Assembly (NCBI GenBank): GCA_013397845.1
Contig: VZTG01001088.1
Location: 62,001-126,000, forward strand
Source of the DNA: Melanocharis versteri
Lineage: Eukaryota > Chordata > Aves > Passeriformes > Melanocharitidae
DNA length: 64,000 nucleotides
Reading direction: 5' to 3'
Numbering within the stretch: the stretch's first letter is position 1; every line of letters starts with the position of its first letter. Position numbers and translations under genes: made by a program. Below, one piece after another: positions 1-14,085 of the stretch. The notes beneath the pieces were generated by a model that was not told the DNA's origin, made no database searches, and worked only from the letters and a program-made list of their open reading frames with translations.

Positions 1-3000
1 GGTAGGGCAGCAAATACTGTCAGCTGTCTGTGGAACACGAGTGCTGACCTAAACTTTCACCCACCATCTGAGACAAACTAAAATTGTGTTCAAAGAGGTA
101 TGTAGGTCCTTGCTTTACTCTAAAAACTATCTTGAATTATTATAGCACTTTCCAAGAAAGATGATGTCACAGTTTCACGACAGAGGTTGTTCACTGAAAT
201 GCTGATTAACATTCATGTTGTGATAGTGCCCCAAAAAATCCTCTGTCAGGTCCCCACTGTCTGCAGAGCTCTCCCAACTGGCAGTGGTTGGTGAGGACAA
301 GAAATTAACGTCGATTATTTCAAGTTCCAGTGAAATCCAAGCAAACCTATTTATACATGCAGTTTTAAGCTGACTTTTTTTTCTGTAGATCAGTTCAGCA
401 GAAGTTGAGGTCAGTAGAAAGAACTGAATTCAATTTTCCACTTTCTTTCTTTCACCAGAGAGACTTCTCAGGGAAAAATAACAGTATCAGAGTGTCCCAC
501 AGCAACCATGTTATCCAAGTTTTTCAGTCTGAGATCTCATTTCATGTTTGTAATACTGGGTCCATGAATGGCTCTTGGAGAAAATCATGTTACGATACAA
601 ACATATCAGGAACAGATGCAGTCCTGCAGGAAACCATTTTCCAGGTGGAAGAGTAAGCACCTAGAGCACCCACAATAACTGTAATATTCATCTTCATAAA
701 TAAATATAAAATATTAATTGACAGCCATAGTGGTCCTGCAGCCAGGCTGAAATCTGATTTCAAACTAAACACTATGGAAAAGTGAGCAGCACTGCTGGCA
801 TGTCCACAACACAGGTTGGAAGGAACGCCATAACCACTGACTGACACTTGACTCCTTCCCAATAACCCTCACGAATTGCACAAAAACAACATCTCTCTGC
901 ACCCGCTCTCCTTCCACTCCCACTCCCCAGAGAAGAGCGTTGCATCCTCCCATGTGGACTCAGGCTTGATCCTGGCAGCCGCACTGATGAGAGCAACAAA
1001 ACACAAAGAATTCTCCTCTCCTGGGCCAGGCCCTGAGCTGTGCCTACGTGTCTGGAGCCAGAGAGTTTCCTGCCTGGCTTTCACAATGCCAGCTCCTCTT
1101 TTGTTGTGCAGCACGTCCGACACAAGGAGCCGCGGATCTGCTTTCATTCCCAAAGAAAGATCACCCACGGAGCGGGACCTCCGGGTGCCTGGGGGGGAAT
1201 CTGCCTCTTTCACTTGCTGGGGTTTATGAGGGCTATCCTCCAGTTTGCACAGCAAACATATGTCCCGATCCAAAGATCACTGAAATCAACAGAAAGGCTC
1301 CTTTTGACTTCTATAGGCTTTGGCTCTTGCTGCCCTGGAGAGCAAGGAACTGTAGGGCCAAAAATAGGGTCGCACAGATGACACGGCTCTCACCCCCAAC
1401 CCCTTCCTCATCCCCCACCTGCTCCTCCAGGTCACAGCTTTGTAGCCACAGGAAGATGTTTACATCATGGTCCTATTGACACAGGTCAGAGTTCAAGGAA
1501 GCCCAGTAAATCATGAGTCTAAATAGGGTAGGGCCGGGGCCGGGTGGAGGAGAGAGGGGAAGTAATGAGAGCAGAACCATCTCTTTGAAGAGGAACAAAT
1601 GTGAATGTTTACAGTCCCCCTGGTGCATTCTCCCTGTGCTGAAAACATGTTCAGACGCTGGTTGGTTAATCTGCCTTCCGAGAAGTTGTGCTGAATGGCA
1701 AGGAGCTTATTCATGCCATCAACAAGATCTCTGCCTATGCTACTCTGCAAAAATCCTAGTGGCATGGAAGGGAGCCAGTGCATTAGTCCTGTATTTTCAT
1801 ACGTACCGTATCAAAGAGGCTCAACTACGCATTGTGTATTTCCACAAGGCTGGTGAAATCAGACTTAGTCCTGGCATACAGTGGGATTCTTCTCAAAAAG
1901 GAGAAAGAAAAAAAAGTGCCCAGTTAGCAAACAAGACAGGGCTTGTTTCTGCACTCAACCACAGTACATAGTTTGACAATGTTTCACAAATCTTCTTCAT
2001 TTATCGTTAATCTGAAGGCATCTTCTTTTTCCCCAGCAGAGGAAGTCAGATCCAGCTCCATTTCTGGAGCTACAACATTTCTGGGTTTCCTATGCAGCCC
2101 AGAGGATGTCAGAGATATTCCCACCGTCTGTAATTACTGCACAGTGCATTAGCACTTCACTCTGTCACTCACTGATTTCCTCTGCCTCATTAAGACTCCA
2201 GGAGTGTCTGATGAGAGCATTTAATTAAAGTGAGTACAAACTGATAACAAGGCCTTGTGATTCTTCTGTCCATCTGTTTGTTGATCAGTAATCAGCAAAC
2301 TCAAGGGGACAGTGCAGGACAAAATGAGTGGAGGAACAGTAAATAGGGAGAGTCAAAGTCCAGGTGTGGGACATTGACCCAGCAAAATCGAATTTCATGC
2401 TGAGATCCACACAGCAAGGGTAGACACAATACTAGAAAAGCTTGACCTTTCTTCCTTTTAAAAACATGTTGTCCGTGTTTGAAAGACATCTGAAAAGCAT
2501 TTGTGGGACAGGACAGTGATGTAGACAGGCTTCTAAAAGGTGTGATCTCCCTGACGGGCTCCATCCACTTAGCAAACACAAACCAGCCTGTCTTCAGCAC
2601 AGCCTCTTTACTGTTGCCTCATCTACACTAGAAACATTATACTTGCATAGCTTTATTGCCAGACCCTTCTTTGCTCAAACAGGCACAGAAAATTATCATA
2701 CGGACCAAATCCTGCTATTTCTAGTAAAATTGATTTATTCCAGCTGAGCAGCTGGTCTAAGGTTTCATTTGCTCTGCAAGAAAGTCCCAGCAGAGATTCA
2801 CACAAAGAAAATGATGCCCAGGTAACAGCAACACTCACTTGGCTCTCTGGCCATAGCTTTGGCTGATATCACTGTTATTAGAAGGCTGTTTCAGCAAAGA
2901 AACCATGTGGGCAGTCAGCCTCCCACTCCTGCAGCTTTCAGTGAAATCTCCAACTTGTCTTCAGCCTTTTTAAACCACAAACATCGCTCCTGATCAAGTT

Positions 3001-5499
3001 TCTTTATACACTGTAAAGGCAGCTACTGCATTTTGCAGCGGACAGCAGTGGCCTCACTCTGCTGTTCTACAGTCAGACAAATTCTTGCCCACAGAAGCTG
3101 AAAGGCTCCTCTCTTGAGGCAACCACAGAGACATCTGTGGGATGAGACCGGTCTTTCCTACATAACCTGTACATTTAGATGTAGCTGAAGGTGAAGGGAG
3201 ATCACAGGCACACCTGCACTGACCACCACCTACCACAAGACATGAGACATTGCCTACATTCTGCGCTGGAAATGCAAAAATCTTAGTTAACACGGTTTCA
3301 GATTTCCAGGCATCCACAACAAGCACAACCAGGAAGGCCCAACCACTCACTCCAGACCTTCATGAAGAACAGGGCCAATTGCCTGAGCTTATCCCTGACT
3401 GCAAACACACAGAGAAAGTATCTTGAGAGATCCCTGAGAAAAGCCCTAAAGAAAAAAATTGCTGGCTCCAACTCTGGCAATGAGAAGATCTTGCTATGTG
3501 AGAGATACGCAGAAGACAGACATTGAAACCATTGTAATGTCTCAGAAATAGGAAAACAGACCTCCATTTTGTTGGTAGGGTCTACTGGACTGGGCTAGAA
3601 AATAGGATAATATGAATTATTCCATGGAAGTAACAATTTTCCTTATGATTTCCTGATTTTTTTGGGGGTAGCCTGTCAATTTGAACAATGTCAGACTACA
3701 GCCATTTCAATGACTGCTGGTTCTGTTATTTGTCATTTACTGTGCAGCTATTGCCCCAGCTATTGTCCATTCAGGCCATGAGACACAGACCAGGAGCACA
3801 AAGCACAAGGTGACATGGTTATGCAAACAAGTCTTATGTCTGGTTTGCAGGTTTTGAGATGTTATTATTATCTTGTTGTTAGGTAACTAACCATAAGATG
3901 TAATGGTAGATGTAATGGTATCAGTCATCCTTCCTGGCACCTGCCTGGCCACATGAGTGATAAGCACAGCCCATGGTTTTGCTTTTAGTAAGGGACATGC
4001 ACAATTCCCTCCTCTGGCTACCTGGAACAAAATACTTCAGTCCTATCTGCATAGGAGAAAAACCTTGTGTTAGCAAACATAATTATCAGCACAACATATG
4101 ACATTATTTGTCCTTCTGACCAATGATTATTGCTTTAAAAAACACATTAAGTGATTTCAGGTATTTCACAGAAACCCAAGTGAGTGACATGTTGACATTT
4201 TTAACTGTGTCTTGGCTCAGGCCTTCTGGAAAGTCAAGGACGAGCTTATCTCTCTACCCATAAATTACATAACTACCCTTACTTTTCCCAAAATAGTTGG
4301 TACCATTTGGTTGTTCAATTCTCTGCCGCTTTCCACTCCATGTATTCTGAGGCTGCTGCAGGTGTTTTTCAGGACCCTCAGTAAGAGACAGGCACAAGTC
4401 TGGATGAGCACCCAGCACATGGTGCTGCCCGCTCTGCTGAGAATGGAGTTCACCAGCTGCAGCTGTTCAGACAACTTTCCTAACACCATCCCATGATGCA
4501 ACGTCTCCTGCTCAGAAATTACTCAGAAATCCCCACTTACAAAACAGGACACAGGAAGAGTGGTTTTTTTTAGGACACCCAGGACAGCCTGGCACAAGCA
4601 CAGCTCTGTCAAAATACGCGTCCCTCTGCGGGCATAGAAACACTCCTGCATGGTTGAGTGAAATGACCTGCCATGTTCCAAATAAGCACCAGCTGCAATT
4701 TTCTCCATATTTTTAAAATTCCATGTGGCTCTCGAGAGCCTGGCAAATTGTCAACACAGCCCCTAGCCTGGTGCATTTTAAGTGGCCTTAATCCAAATGG
4801 TATAAAAGGAAACAGTTATAGAAACTCTGAAAATAAAGGGTGATGTTGGGTTGATGGCTTCCTAAATATTTCTTAAAATCCTGGGGGTGCTTTCTGTAGA
4901 CTTTTAGTTTCAGGCAAAACTTTAAAAGCCTGAGCTGCCATCACTTTCCAGAGGAGCTAGCTGAAAGGCTATATTTAGAAGATCTTGACAAAAAAGTTTC
5001 CTTTAAATCAGTCTGCTTAGTCCTACCTAGAAAAAGATGTCATTTTTTACTCATTTGCTTTACTTTTAGCCATTTCCATATGTCCACATTTTTTAAAGGA
5101 GAGAGACGACAGAGCTACCTCCTAAACTTAAATTAAACCATCATAAAAAGCCTGCAGAGAAAATGCCAGCTTTGTGACTAGTAAAAACCAACACAGTATT
5201 TTCCTGGCACAGTGCAAATGACTGATCCAGTGGTTGTTATCTTTGAAAAATGCTCAAACTATGAAATTCTTGGTCGGTTGGCAGTTACCAAAAACTTGTG
5301 GGCAGAATCTGGCTTATGTGATTTGAGCACTGCTTAGCATCTGTCATGAGAAAGCCTTAGGCTGAGTTTTCTTCTTTTGCAGAAATGCCATGGAACTGAA
5401 AGAAAACCTGAAAGCACACGGAAGAAGCACGTGAACAGAACAGCTAAGATACAATTCTGAAGTGTTCTTCAAGCGTCTTTAACCATCACAAATTAATAT
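1..5499 (-). other. Non-coding DNA, probably FGFRL1 intron
   Basis: No recognisable exon, RNA gene or repeat. Open frames are short and overlap on both strands as expected by chance. It is assigned to the FGFRL1 intron downstream of the Ig1 exon only because no other gene is seen, so the real gene limits are unknown. A tiny duplication of GATGTAATGGTA lies at about 3897-3921. Confidence 0.5.
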
Positions 5500-5575
5500 G
5501 ATCCTGTCTTCTTGGGGATGATTAGATGACCTCTTTCTGTAAGTCTTTTCCAGCTCTTACATCAATGATTCATCC
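5500..5575 (+). mobile_element. Possible heavily degraded CR1 3' terminus
   Basis: 'gatgattagatgacctcttt' followed by 'gtcttttccagctcttacat' and 'caatgattcat' follows the CR1 terminal pattern (gattagatgacct, gtcttttccarct, atgattc). Divergence is high and no upstream CR1 segment is visible. Confidence 0.45.
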
Positions 5576-6963
5576 CTCTTGGGCAAAACATAAAACCAGT
5601 GTGCTGATCATCCATCATCGTTAAAAATCTCATTGCAGTTTTTCAAAAAAAGCAAAGGAGTTTGTTCCAGCCAAAATTCCAATTTGTGTAATTACTGTAC
5701 ACTGCATACCTAAAAAACTCCCGTTGGTTTGAATCACAGAAGCATTACTGTAGAAAATGTTCTGATCAGAGAAAACAACCTTCATTCTTCACTTTCTTGA
5801 AGACTGTGCAGTCATTTACCCGAAGTGGATATAAAATCCTATTTACACACATTCTGTGTAGTCCTCCTGGGTAAAGCACCATACAAGACACTGTGCAGGA
5901 GAAAAATAAGCATTGTACGTGGGGCAAGCCATGGGAGTGTAGGAACAAGGACAGAAAAACATCTTGCACACGTTGATACAACTTCCTTCTTGCTGCAAAG
6001 CTAAAAACCTCCATAGTGAGTATGGGGCACAGCCCTCCCAGGAGACCTCGCCCTATCCGGGTCCCTCATGGATATCAGATTTTCTTCACCTCCTTTGAAC
6101 TGGTTTGGTCAGAAAGGTCTCACAGGCGTTAAACACACTGTTCAAAATGACATTCTCAAATGACTTCTATGGAAGTATTTCCCTTGCCATTTTTCTTATG
6201 GAAAAGTGAATTTTTTTTATCACAGAAATCAGATTCTCACAGAAAATTCTGGTTCAAACTCTAGAAAAATTTAGAAAAGAAAATTTAGGGCTTGTTCTCT
6301 GAATGACCAGTACTCTAGTCTTCAAGGGCTTGTAGTAGGGGGTGAAGGAGCAACTTTTGCTACAAACCACCCAGAACTGAGAGAAATGGTGACCATCAGC
6401 TGCAGCCCTAATGCTGCTGGCAGCTATGGAAAGGAATATTCAGCCTCTGCAGCCTACTCTGACAGCAGAGTGAATTCCACTGCTGCTCTCACAGCCAGTG
6501 AATTCCACAGCACAAACCCAGCCACATCTCCCATACGCTAAACAGGGACATTTACTCAGTTTTTAATTACAACGATACTTCCTCTGTATTGTTGATAATG
6601 AACCAGCATAGGTTGGGGTCCAGTGCTCTGCATTGTGTACAGACAGTATTTCTGTTTCAGGGAATTCCCAAGGATCAAACTATTGGAGTCTGGGCACTTA
6701 TGCCAGGGGAATACCACACTGTGCTTCCCTGGGTGTCCACTGTCCTGGCAGTCACAGACAGGAGATTGTGCTGGGCGTGTCCACGTCCTGAGATCCCATT
6801 CCTAAGGCCAGCATGTCAGACCCTATCTAAGGACATTAATTCAGTGATAGTGAGGTGATAATATGGTTATCAGCAACAGTACAGATAATTTCACAGCACA
6901 GTGTCCAGCGCTGATTCTAACCTGAAAGACTCCTCAAAAACCCAAAATTCCTAGGGAGCAGAA

Positions 6964-7007
6964 ATTATATTTCATTAATTGTAATATTATATTTCATTCA
7001 TTGTAAC
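6964..7007 (+). repeat. 22-bp tandem duplication
   Basis: Two adjacent AT-rich 22-base copies, each beginning ATTATATTTCATT, differ at two positions. Probably a local slippage duplication. Confidence 0.85.
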
Positions 7008-7754
7008 AAAGCTATAAAGGCTGTTAAATCCTAAGACCAAACTACTGCTGCTGCCAAGGGTTAACAAGATTTACAGCACCTTCATGGGACTGGCACACTC
7101 TTAGCACATCCTTCTGGTCCTTAATTTAACAACAAAATATAGAAAACCCCATGCATGTAAAATGAATTTGCACCAAAAAAATCCCACCAAATCCAACTAC
7201 AAATTAAAATGGAGAATATCTACCATAGTCAAGGTTTAGGTTTAGAAAGAAGAACTTTCTAAATTGTAAGAAGATGATGTCCTCCACATTTGGTCCAGGT
7301 ATGTCTGTGGAGGTACCCTCGTCCCATGTATTTTCCTCTACACACTGAGACATTATAACTTGATTTAATATACTTTATAAGCCTGTCTGATTGGCAAATT
7401 TCAACACACAGTGTCTTCCATACGTGTTAGAGAAGTTTCCTGAGGCACCACTAGATCTTCCATCTGTGTGCAGGAGTAAACCCGACAGCCACTGTTCCCT
7501 ATCAGGTGTATGTGGAGCCAATAGCAGAAAGCCAAATCAAAAGGGGATATTGAATTTTTGACAGCATGTCTACCTCAAACTAGCAGAATGAAATTAAAAA
7601 ATAAAATACTTAGGTTCTATATGAGGAAATAAAAAACCCCAAACATTCTCTTGAGAAAAATAATATCTCTTACTAAGTTTTGGAAATGAAGGAAAGACTT
7701 TTGATTATGGCACCTGGACCTGTAACACAAGGGCTCAGTTTCCAGTTTCTGTAC

Positions 7755-7815
7755 AAACCTCCTTTGGGATTTCAGGCAAGTTCCCTCGCTCAGTAAAATG
7801 GGACAAGGTCTGTCA
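7755..7815 (+). mobile_element. Possible MIR-like fragment
   Basis: 'gggatttcaggcaagttccc' then 'tcgctcagtaaaatgggaca' resembles a MIR-type core with a deletion between the 'gggcaagtcac' and 'gtaaaatggg' segments. Confidence 0.4.
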
Positions 7816-10127
7816 CTCATCATTTGTCTGTGCAGTTGACTTACCCTGTAACATCACAGGTGAGGTCTATTTTTTGCCACATGTTAGAAAAACGACCAGT
7901 ACAAAATGGCTTTGCTTTCTATTGGCACCTCTGAGCACTCTGACATAAATAAGGAATAATTCCAATGTATTTAAAGCTGCTTGGGAGAAAAAGAAAAAAA
8001 GTGCCTGAGGGGGTCAAGACAGTAATTAAAAAAAAATAAAAATTCTGGGGCAGGACAGGCAGAGTTCATAGCTGGAAACGGGCAGTAGGTCCCTGGGATC
8101 TTTCTATCCTGGCAGATCCCCTTTCCTCAACCCCTCACTGAGGGTCTATGGTATCACCTGCCCCCTTTTCACCCAATGGACATGATGATCTGCTGCTGTT
8201 TCCTCTGCTGCTGGTCACCATGGGAGAGGCGTGAAAAGGCACAAAGAAGATAATTCCATAAGCCCTATTCTCCTATGGTGTAAATCTTGGATCCTGAAAA
8301 AAAATACATGCAAGGTTTTTCCCGCAGATAGAAAGCAGATTTCAAAACTGGAGAATCAAATTCAACCTTGGCATATTCCCAAGCAAATGGACAGACGGAA
8401 GCTCAAGGGACTGCTCGAGGCAGCTTTCTATCAACACACTTCTGGCCATCACACCACCACACTTCAAATTAAAGGTCTGCAAAAGCCTCCACTTCATAAG
8501 CCTCTATCAGGTTCTTCCGTGTCATACCAAACTGCAAGTGACAGAGGGACGTAAGTGGAGAGGGAGGGAGGAGAACTAATGTGCTAAGGAAATCAAATGC
8601 TGTGCACAACTGACACAAGCACTAAATATTTACCCCCGTTTAAAAACTCCAGCTATTTTCCTTTTCAGTCCTATCAAATCACCTTCCTAATCACACGTAC
8701 TTGTTATTTCTCCCCAAGGGCATGAACTCAGCTTGTAAAACATCGACTTGAGGAAAAGCAAAGTGCTGCTGGTGTGACATGAATTGCTGAGGAAATGCTG
8801 CTCAGGGTCTGGCCCAAAGGCAAGCTCGAGCCATGGGCCCACAGCAATACTGCAGGCACGAGTCTGAATATCACTCCTCTCTCCCTCTGCATCTTCTGAT
8901 TCAGCCCTAACCTTTCAGACCATCAGAACCCACAATTTCAACCATTTCCTAAAACAGGAGCGTTCTAATGGAAACCTCAGCTCAGCTGCTTTTACCTGAG
9001 CTGGAGATCTGCCTCTTGAAATAAAGGGACTACTTTTTCAATTTCTAATACACTATTTTTGTGAGGAAATTGTTTTAGCAGAAGCCACACAAATGCTGAA
9101 CCTTTTGCAAGCTGTGAAGATCCACAGGAACTGAAGAAGTTTTCTCCCATGACTGTTGCATTGTTTTACACAAGGAAGGATGACAGGAGGTCAAAAGCAA
9201 CGCAGGAACAGGAGCCTTTGGCCAACTTTGTGTGCTGAGGACTAGGAAGTCCCACTACAATTTGCTCTGCGTTACACAGAGTAATACAGATTCTTCTCAG
9301 TGTCCCAAATGCTGCTCCACCTCCTCAAAAGTGGCACATAGTCTCTAGAGGCAGAAAAAATTGCTTTAAAATATTCCACCCGGTGCTCTGGCTAAAGTGT
9401 TAAACCAGGCTTCCTTCCACCATGCAAAGCTCACTAAAAAAAAGCCCCAACCTCTCTGCAAAGACAAAACCCAGAAAAAAGTCTTTGAATTATCTAACAT
9501 CCAAGATAGAAAGAAGCAGAAATAAACCGCTCTGTCTCAAGAATTAGACACAGAAATTAAAAGAAAAATACTTTAAAATAGTCTTCCGTAGTTTAAGTGT
9601 GACCCTGCACTAATGACGTTCTTAGAAACCTCATTAAAGAACTGCAAAGTATTATTGTTGCAGCATTAATAGCTCCATTGTTGTAGCATAAATAACTGTG
9701 TGAAATAATTCCAGATGTAATGCGGATGGAAAGGAAGAGGGTGCCTCACACTCCTTCAGAACTGTATCTTCAGATGGCTCTTTCCAGATGAAATTTCCCA
9801 TTCTGTGTCCCAGCAGTGGAGGTCTGCAGTTGCCTTACACACTGGAAATGCTAAAACGAAGCCCACAATGAATAATAGCACTTTTGTTTCAAACATTCCC
9901 ATGGTTTCTTTTGAGAGCTCTCTCCCTCCCTTCACAGATTCTATATTTTGCTGACTTTTCCTTATATTTAAACGTCAGCCAGCATGGAATTGGCAACAAT
10001 TGTGGGACAATTGCTTCTTCTCATCTCCCTCTTGCAGGGAAAAGAAAAAGGAGAAAAAGGAATTTAAAGAGGTAGCCTGTGTGAAGTGGTGAAGCTTAAA
10101 CTGCAAGCTGCACATTTTTGGAAAGCA

Positions 10128-10205
10128 TGAATCACAGAATCATAGGACAGCCTGGATTGGAGGGGCCCTTAAGAGCCACTGCATCTATCCCTATTCAGCC
10201 CTCCC
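10128..10205 (-). mobile_element. CR1 LINE, short 3' terminus (reverse orientation)
   Basis: 'gaatcacagaatcataggac' followed by 'agcctggattggaggggccc' and 'ttaagagccactgcatctat' matches the reverse complement of the last 70-80 bases of CR1. Similarity is not clear beyond about 10205. Confidence 0.8.
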
Positions 10206-11549
10206 AGTGTCCTCTGTGGGCACAGAAAAGTCATGGCCAGAGAAAAATCAGACTTCTGCTCTGGAGGGGGGACACCCTGGTTAGATGTCCTTCCTCCCTC
10301 TGCAAGTGGTCAGAGGTGATGCTTCATCTCCACGATGCACAAAGGACTTGGATCAGCCTGAAGGAAGAAGAAGGGACGAGAACAAACAGCCTCAGACCTG
10401 GGAGCCAGACTAGCAGGAATCATTCACTGCACAGAAGAGAGGGGAAAAGCTGGCACAGGGATCTCTACCAGCTTAGACTCCATGGGTAGGAACTTGGTCC
10501 GTTTCTAATCTTTCACACAAAACTCCCTGGCACAAACTGTCTGGCTTATTCATTTTCCTAACTTATTCTCTTCCATCTTCCCTAATGCCAGTGAAAGCCC
10601 AAGAGCCCCAAGAAACAGCTCTGCCATTGCTTTAACATGAGCACGCTGCTTGCACACAGGAATGAGAATTTAGCCTGGAGACATAAACCCAAATATACAG
10701 CTGTGTATGGTATGCTGAAAACTAACCCAGCACAGAGAGCTGCTTTTATGGGCAGGATTTGTTTTTCCAAATGGGATTTATTTAAAAGAAAATTGAATGG
10801 TTATAAAGAGCTCACTCTAACAATAACACAGAAAATGAATCCAGTGTTCACTGCCGGCTTTGCTTCACAGTACAATCCAGACAGAGAAATCTTCTTTAGA
10901 GGGTCCTGGCAGCAGTGACCTGCCCTGCAGAGCAACCCTTGGGGAAGCAGCTGGCTAAAATCTGGGACCCTGCTAGCAACTGAAATAAAGGCAGGATTTT
11001 CACTGGGGGAAGGTGCTGCAATGACAATGTGAGGAAGTGACTATGGGAACACCCCATTTCAGTGAACCTTTTTCACATCAATAGCATGGCAAGGCTCTAG
11101 GAGACACACAGGACTTCACTCTCCAGGAAATTAATAGCACATTCCCCATTTCACCATCTTCATAAGGGCCAGGACCCCCTAAGTCCAAAGGTGTCTTAGC
11201 TCCCCTTGGTGCTCCAGCCAGTATAAAACTTCCTCTAAACAGGCTTGTTTCAATTTTCATGGTATTTTGGTAATTTCGGTGGGTACCACAGAAGTTTTTA
11301 TCAATAAACCCCTGATGCTTTTGATGTCAGCAGAAGGTGTCCATAACCTGCCCCACTGAGTTCCTTAAATAGAAGCACTTGGGACCTTTTAACCATCATC
11401 CTCTTCAAACCCTCTTTTCTACCTGCTTTTCCCAGTGCAGGACAGTGTGCTGCTGCTTCCTTTGTCCTGCTTTTCTCCTCCAGGATGTGTCCCAACAGGC
11501 CAGTACACCCAGCCACAGCAGTTTATCTGACTGACTGAAGAACAGAAAC

Positions 11550-11795
11550 AAAAATGGTTCAAAGCTGTGCCAGAGAAGGCTTAAACTGGACATCAAGAAG
11601 GATTTCTTTACCAAGAGGGTAGTCACACTGTGGAACAGGCTTCCCGGAGAGGTGGTCAACACCCAAACCTGCCAATGTTCTAAGGGATGCTCTCAACATT
11701 TTAACTTCTGGTCAGCCCTGAATTGGTCAGGCACTTGGACAAGATTGTTGGTACAGGTCCTTTCCAATCAAAACAGTCTATTCTATTCTAAAGGT
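11550..11795 (+). mobile_element. CR1 LINE, 3' end fragment
   Basis: Plus-oriented CR1 tail, more diverged than the copy at 48.4 kb. It shows 'cttaaactggacatcaagaa', 'aggatttctttaccaagagg', 'cacactgtggaacaggcttc', 'gaggtggtcaacaccc', 'caggcacttggacaagattg', 'gtcctttccaatcaaaac' and the terminal repeat 'tctattctattcta'. Confidence 0.88.
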
Positions 11796-12817
11796 AATTA
11801 GCCATGACCATTAATGCTTCTGATTCTACTTGCTTCAGAATGCCAAATCTACTTCAGTGACTAATCAGAGAGACCATCTGATGTCTTTCATCTGGGACAC
11901 ATCAAAGACCTTCCTTCTCCAATTAGGCACTGGTCTTCATTCAGTCCTGCCCAGGACAGTGAGCCATGCACGGCTGCACAGATGTTTTCAAGTCACAAAG
12001 CAGAGCGGGTGCGGGGACAGCTTTTACAGCTCTTACTGGAAACCTATTAAGGTCATGATATTGAGAAAGAGCACAGTATGGCCTTCATATTTTAAGCTTT
12101 GGAAATATCAACCCCAGAGCTGAAAGATTATTTATACTGGAAGCCGACTACAAGGCAGCTGCCAGGGTAGAGCTAATCAAGGGACTGACTGGTCTATTAA
12201 CCCTGACATATTCCCCAGCCCATCGTCTCCCCGTGGCCTTCCACGGCTGCTTCACAGATAAACCAAGAAGTTCTGATGAAACACCAGACACAACTTAACT
12301 TTTTAACCTGTCCCAACTAAATCCACGCAGGGAAGACACAGCTGGTTATTTGGCTCTTACAGACAGAAATCTAGAAACATGGATTAGTCCTGGGAGAACC
12401 TTTCCAGACCCTGCAAGAGCTTCATCAACTTTTCCTTCCTAGAGAGGCATCAGCTTTCCAGTCCTCCCCACAGATGCTCTAGTTTTAATCTAAATTAGCT
12501 CCCAGTGTATCCCATCACTACCCAAGATTCCACTCACATTCCAAGCACATCAGAGCATCCTTTCCTTCTTCTGCACTCCAAGTTCAACACTCAGCAACCA
12601 CCCTGCACCTGAACCAGGGGCCTCCATCGCCTCTACCTCACATCAGCAAAGCTCCATCTTTTCCCCAGCAAAGCTTGAGGAAAGATGTCCTGGTTAAAGG
12701 GGAGCCTGATGCCCCATGCAAACACAAAAATTACCAGACTCCACTCTCCTTTATACATATACAGATATATTTATTTTACTTACATTTATTTTCACCTGCA
12801 TAAGTTGACTGTTATAG

Positions 12818-12956
12818 CCTCAAGTTGTGTTAGGAGAGGTTAAGATTGGATATTAGGAAAAATTTCTTCACCACAAGGGTGGTCAAGCACTGGAACAGGG
12901 TTATTACTTGGACTCAATAATATTAAAAAGTCTTTTCCAACCTAGACACTTCTATG
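12818..12956 (+). mobile_element. CR1 LINE, internally deleted 3' fragment
   Basis: 'aagattggatattaggaaa', 'atttcttcaccacaagggtg', 'ggtcaagcactggaacaggg', then an abrupt jump to 'aaaagtcttttccaacctag' and 'cacttctatgattcc'. The middle of the usual CR1 tail, including the 'tccctggaagtgttcaaggc' region, is missing or replaced. A second CR1 piece follows immediately. Confidence 0.85.
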
Positions 12957-13190
12957 ATTCCAGTTTGGAGAAAAGAAGGCTGAGAAGCAACTCGTCACTC
13001 TCTACAGCTTCCTGAGGAGGGGAAGTGGAGAGGAAGAGTTGAGCTCTGTCTAGTGCTTGAGACATTTGGACAATGCCCTCTGCAGCACACATTAACTTGG
13101 TCATTCCTGAATTGCTCAGATGATCATTGCACGTCCCATGCAACTGAAATAATCTGTTCTATTCTATGCTATTCCATTCTGGTACATTAT
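12957..13190 (+). mobile_element. CR1 LINE fragment, second copy in tandem
   Basis: Starts 'agtttggagaaaagaaggct' and 'gagaagcaactcgtcactct', characteristic of the segment upstream of the CR1 tail. It then jumps to 'acattaacttggtcattcct', 'gaattgctcagatgatcatt', 'cccatgcaactgaaataatc' and 'tgttctattctatgctattc'. The centre is deleted. The two adjoining copies have the same orientation. This could be one insertion beside or into another, or rearrangement between related copies. Confidence 0.82.
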
Positions 13191-13974
13191 GCAACATGAA
13201 AATTAGACAAGGTGTATGAATTACATGACAGAAGCGGGTTTCTAAGACTGCTGTAGACAACTTGCAAGTTAATGTTTCTTCTATGATTACATTGGCGCAT
13301 TTGCTGAGAAATCCACTGTTACCCACTGCTAAGGAAAGCCTGTCAAACAGCCACCAGTGTTAAAAAGAGGAATTTCCCTCACTTAACCTTTAGAGGAACA
13401 AGAGGTTAACAGGAAAGGTAAATTGTAAATCTCTCCAATTTAGAAAGTGGGACCATTTCAGCAATATTTTCAAGGAAATCTACAGCCAGTGTGTTCCCAG
13501 AATTAAAATGGAAAACCTGACACCTTTAACAATTTCCTGCCACTGTATAGCTGTCAGCATTGCATGGATTCTATCAACCCAAAAGTTAAGTTTCAAGGTT
13601 AGGAAACCTCTGCATTCATATGCTTTTGGGTTGTTTTTGTACAGTTTTCTTCCCTCTGCAGCCCCAAGATACCTGGCTGAGGAAAGGCAGCACTGTGGGG
13701 TTTTTACGGGTTCTTCCTTTCCCCATAAAACAGGATGCAATAAAGATCTGAACAGGGGACTGTTGGACCACTCCCACAGCTCAAGTAAGTTGCCCTTCAT
13801 GCCAACTCACGAGACACAACTTTCACTGGGGCTAGTGAAGAAGCAAAGTGTGGCTGCAATTAAATCCAGATGCCAAAACAAAAAACAGAGCCCCTCGAGG
13901 ATGAACACAGTCCCTCTAGGGGTACCCACATGTCGTACGTAAGACCCAGGCAGAAAGCAATAACCAGTGGCCCA

Positions 13975-14085
13975 CACGGTTAAATGGTCTGCTTAAATAG
14001 CAGAACCAGGATTAAAATCCAGGTTTTTAACTCCTTGCCTCATGTCCAGTATGCTGTGCCACCCCTGTCTCTGAGGTAATGTGCT
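13975..14085 (-). mobile_element. MIR/CORE-SINE-like fragment (reverse orientation)
   Basis: 'tagcagaaccaggattaaaa' followed by 'tccaggtttttaactccttg' and 'cagtatgctgtgccaccc' parallels the reverse-complement MIR pattern 'ggcagagccaggattcgaacccaggtctgactccagagcccatgctcttaacc'. Confidence 0.5.

Larger units (their letters stand above)
5576..11549 (-). other. Non-coding DNA, probably FGFRL1 intron
   Basis: Apart from the repeats listed separately there is nothing I can name. Positions 8030-8570 and 9400-9550 are A-rich. A plus-strand open frame at 10118-10489 starts inside a CR1 terminus and is not a gene. Confidence 0.5.
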
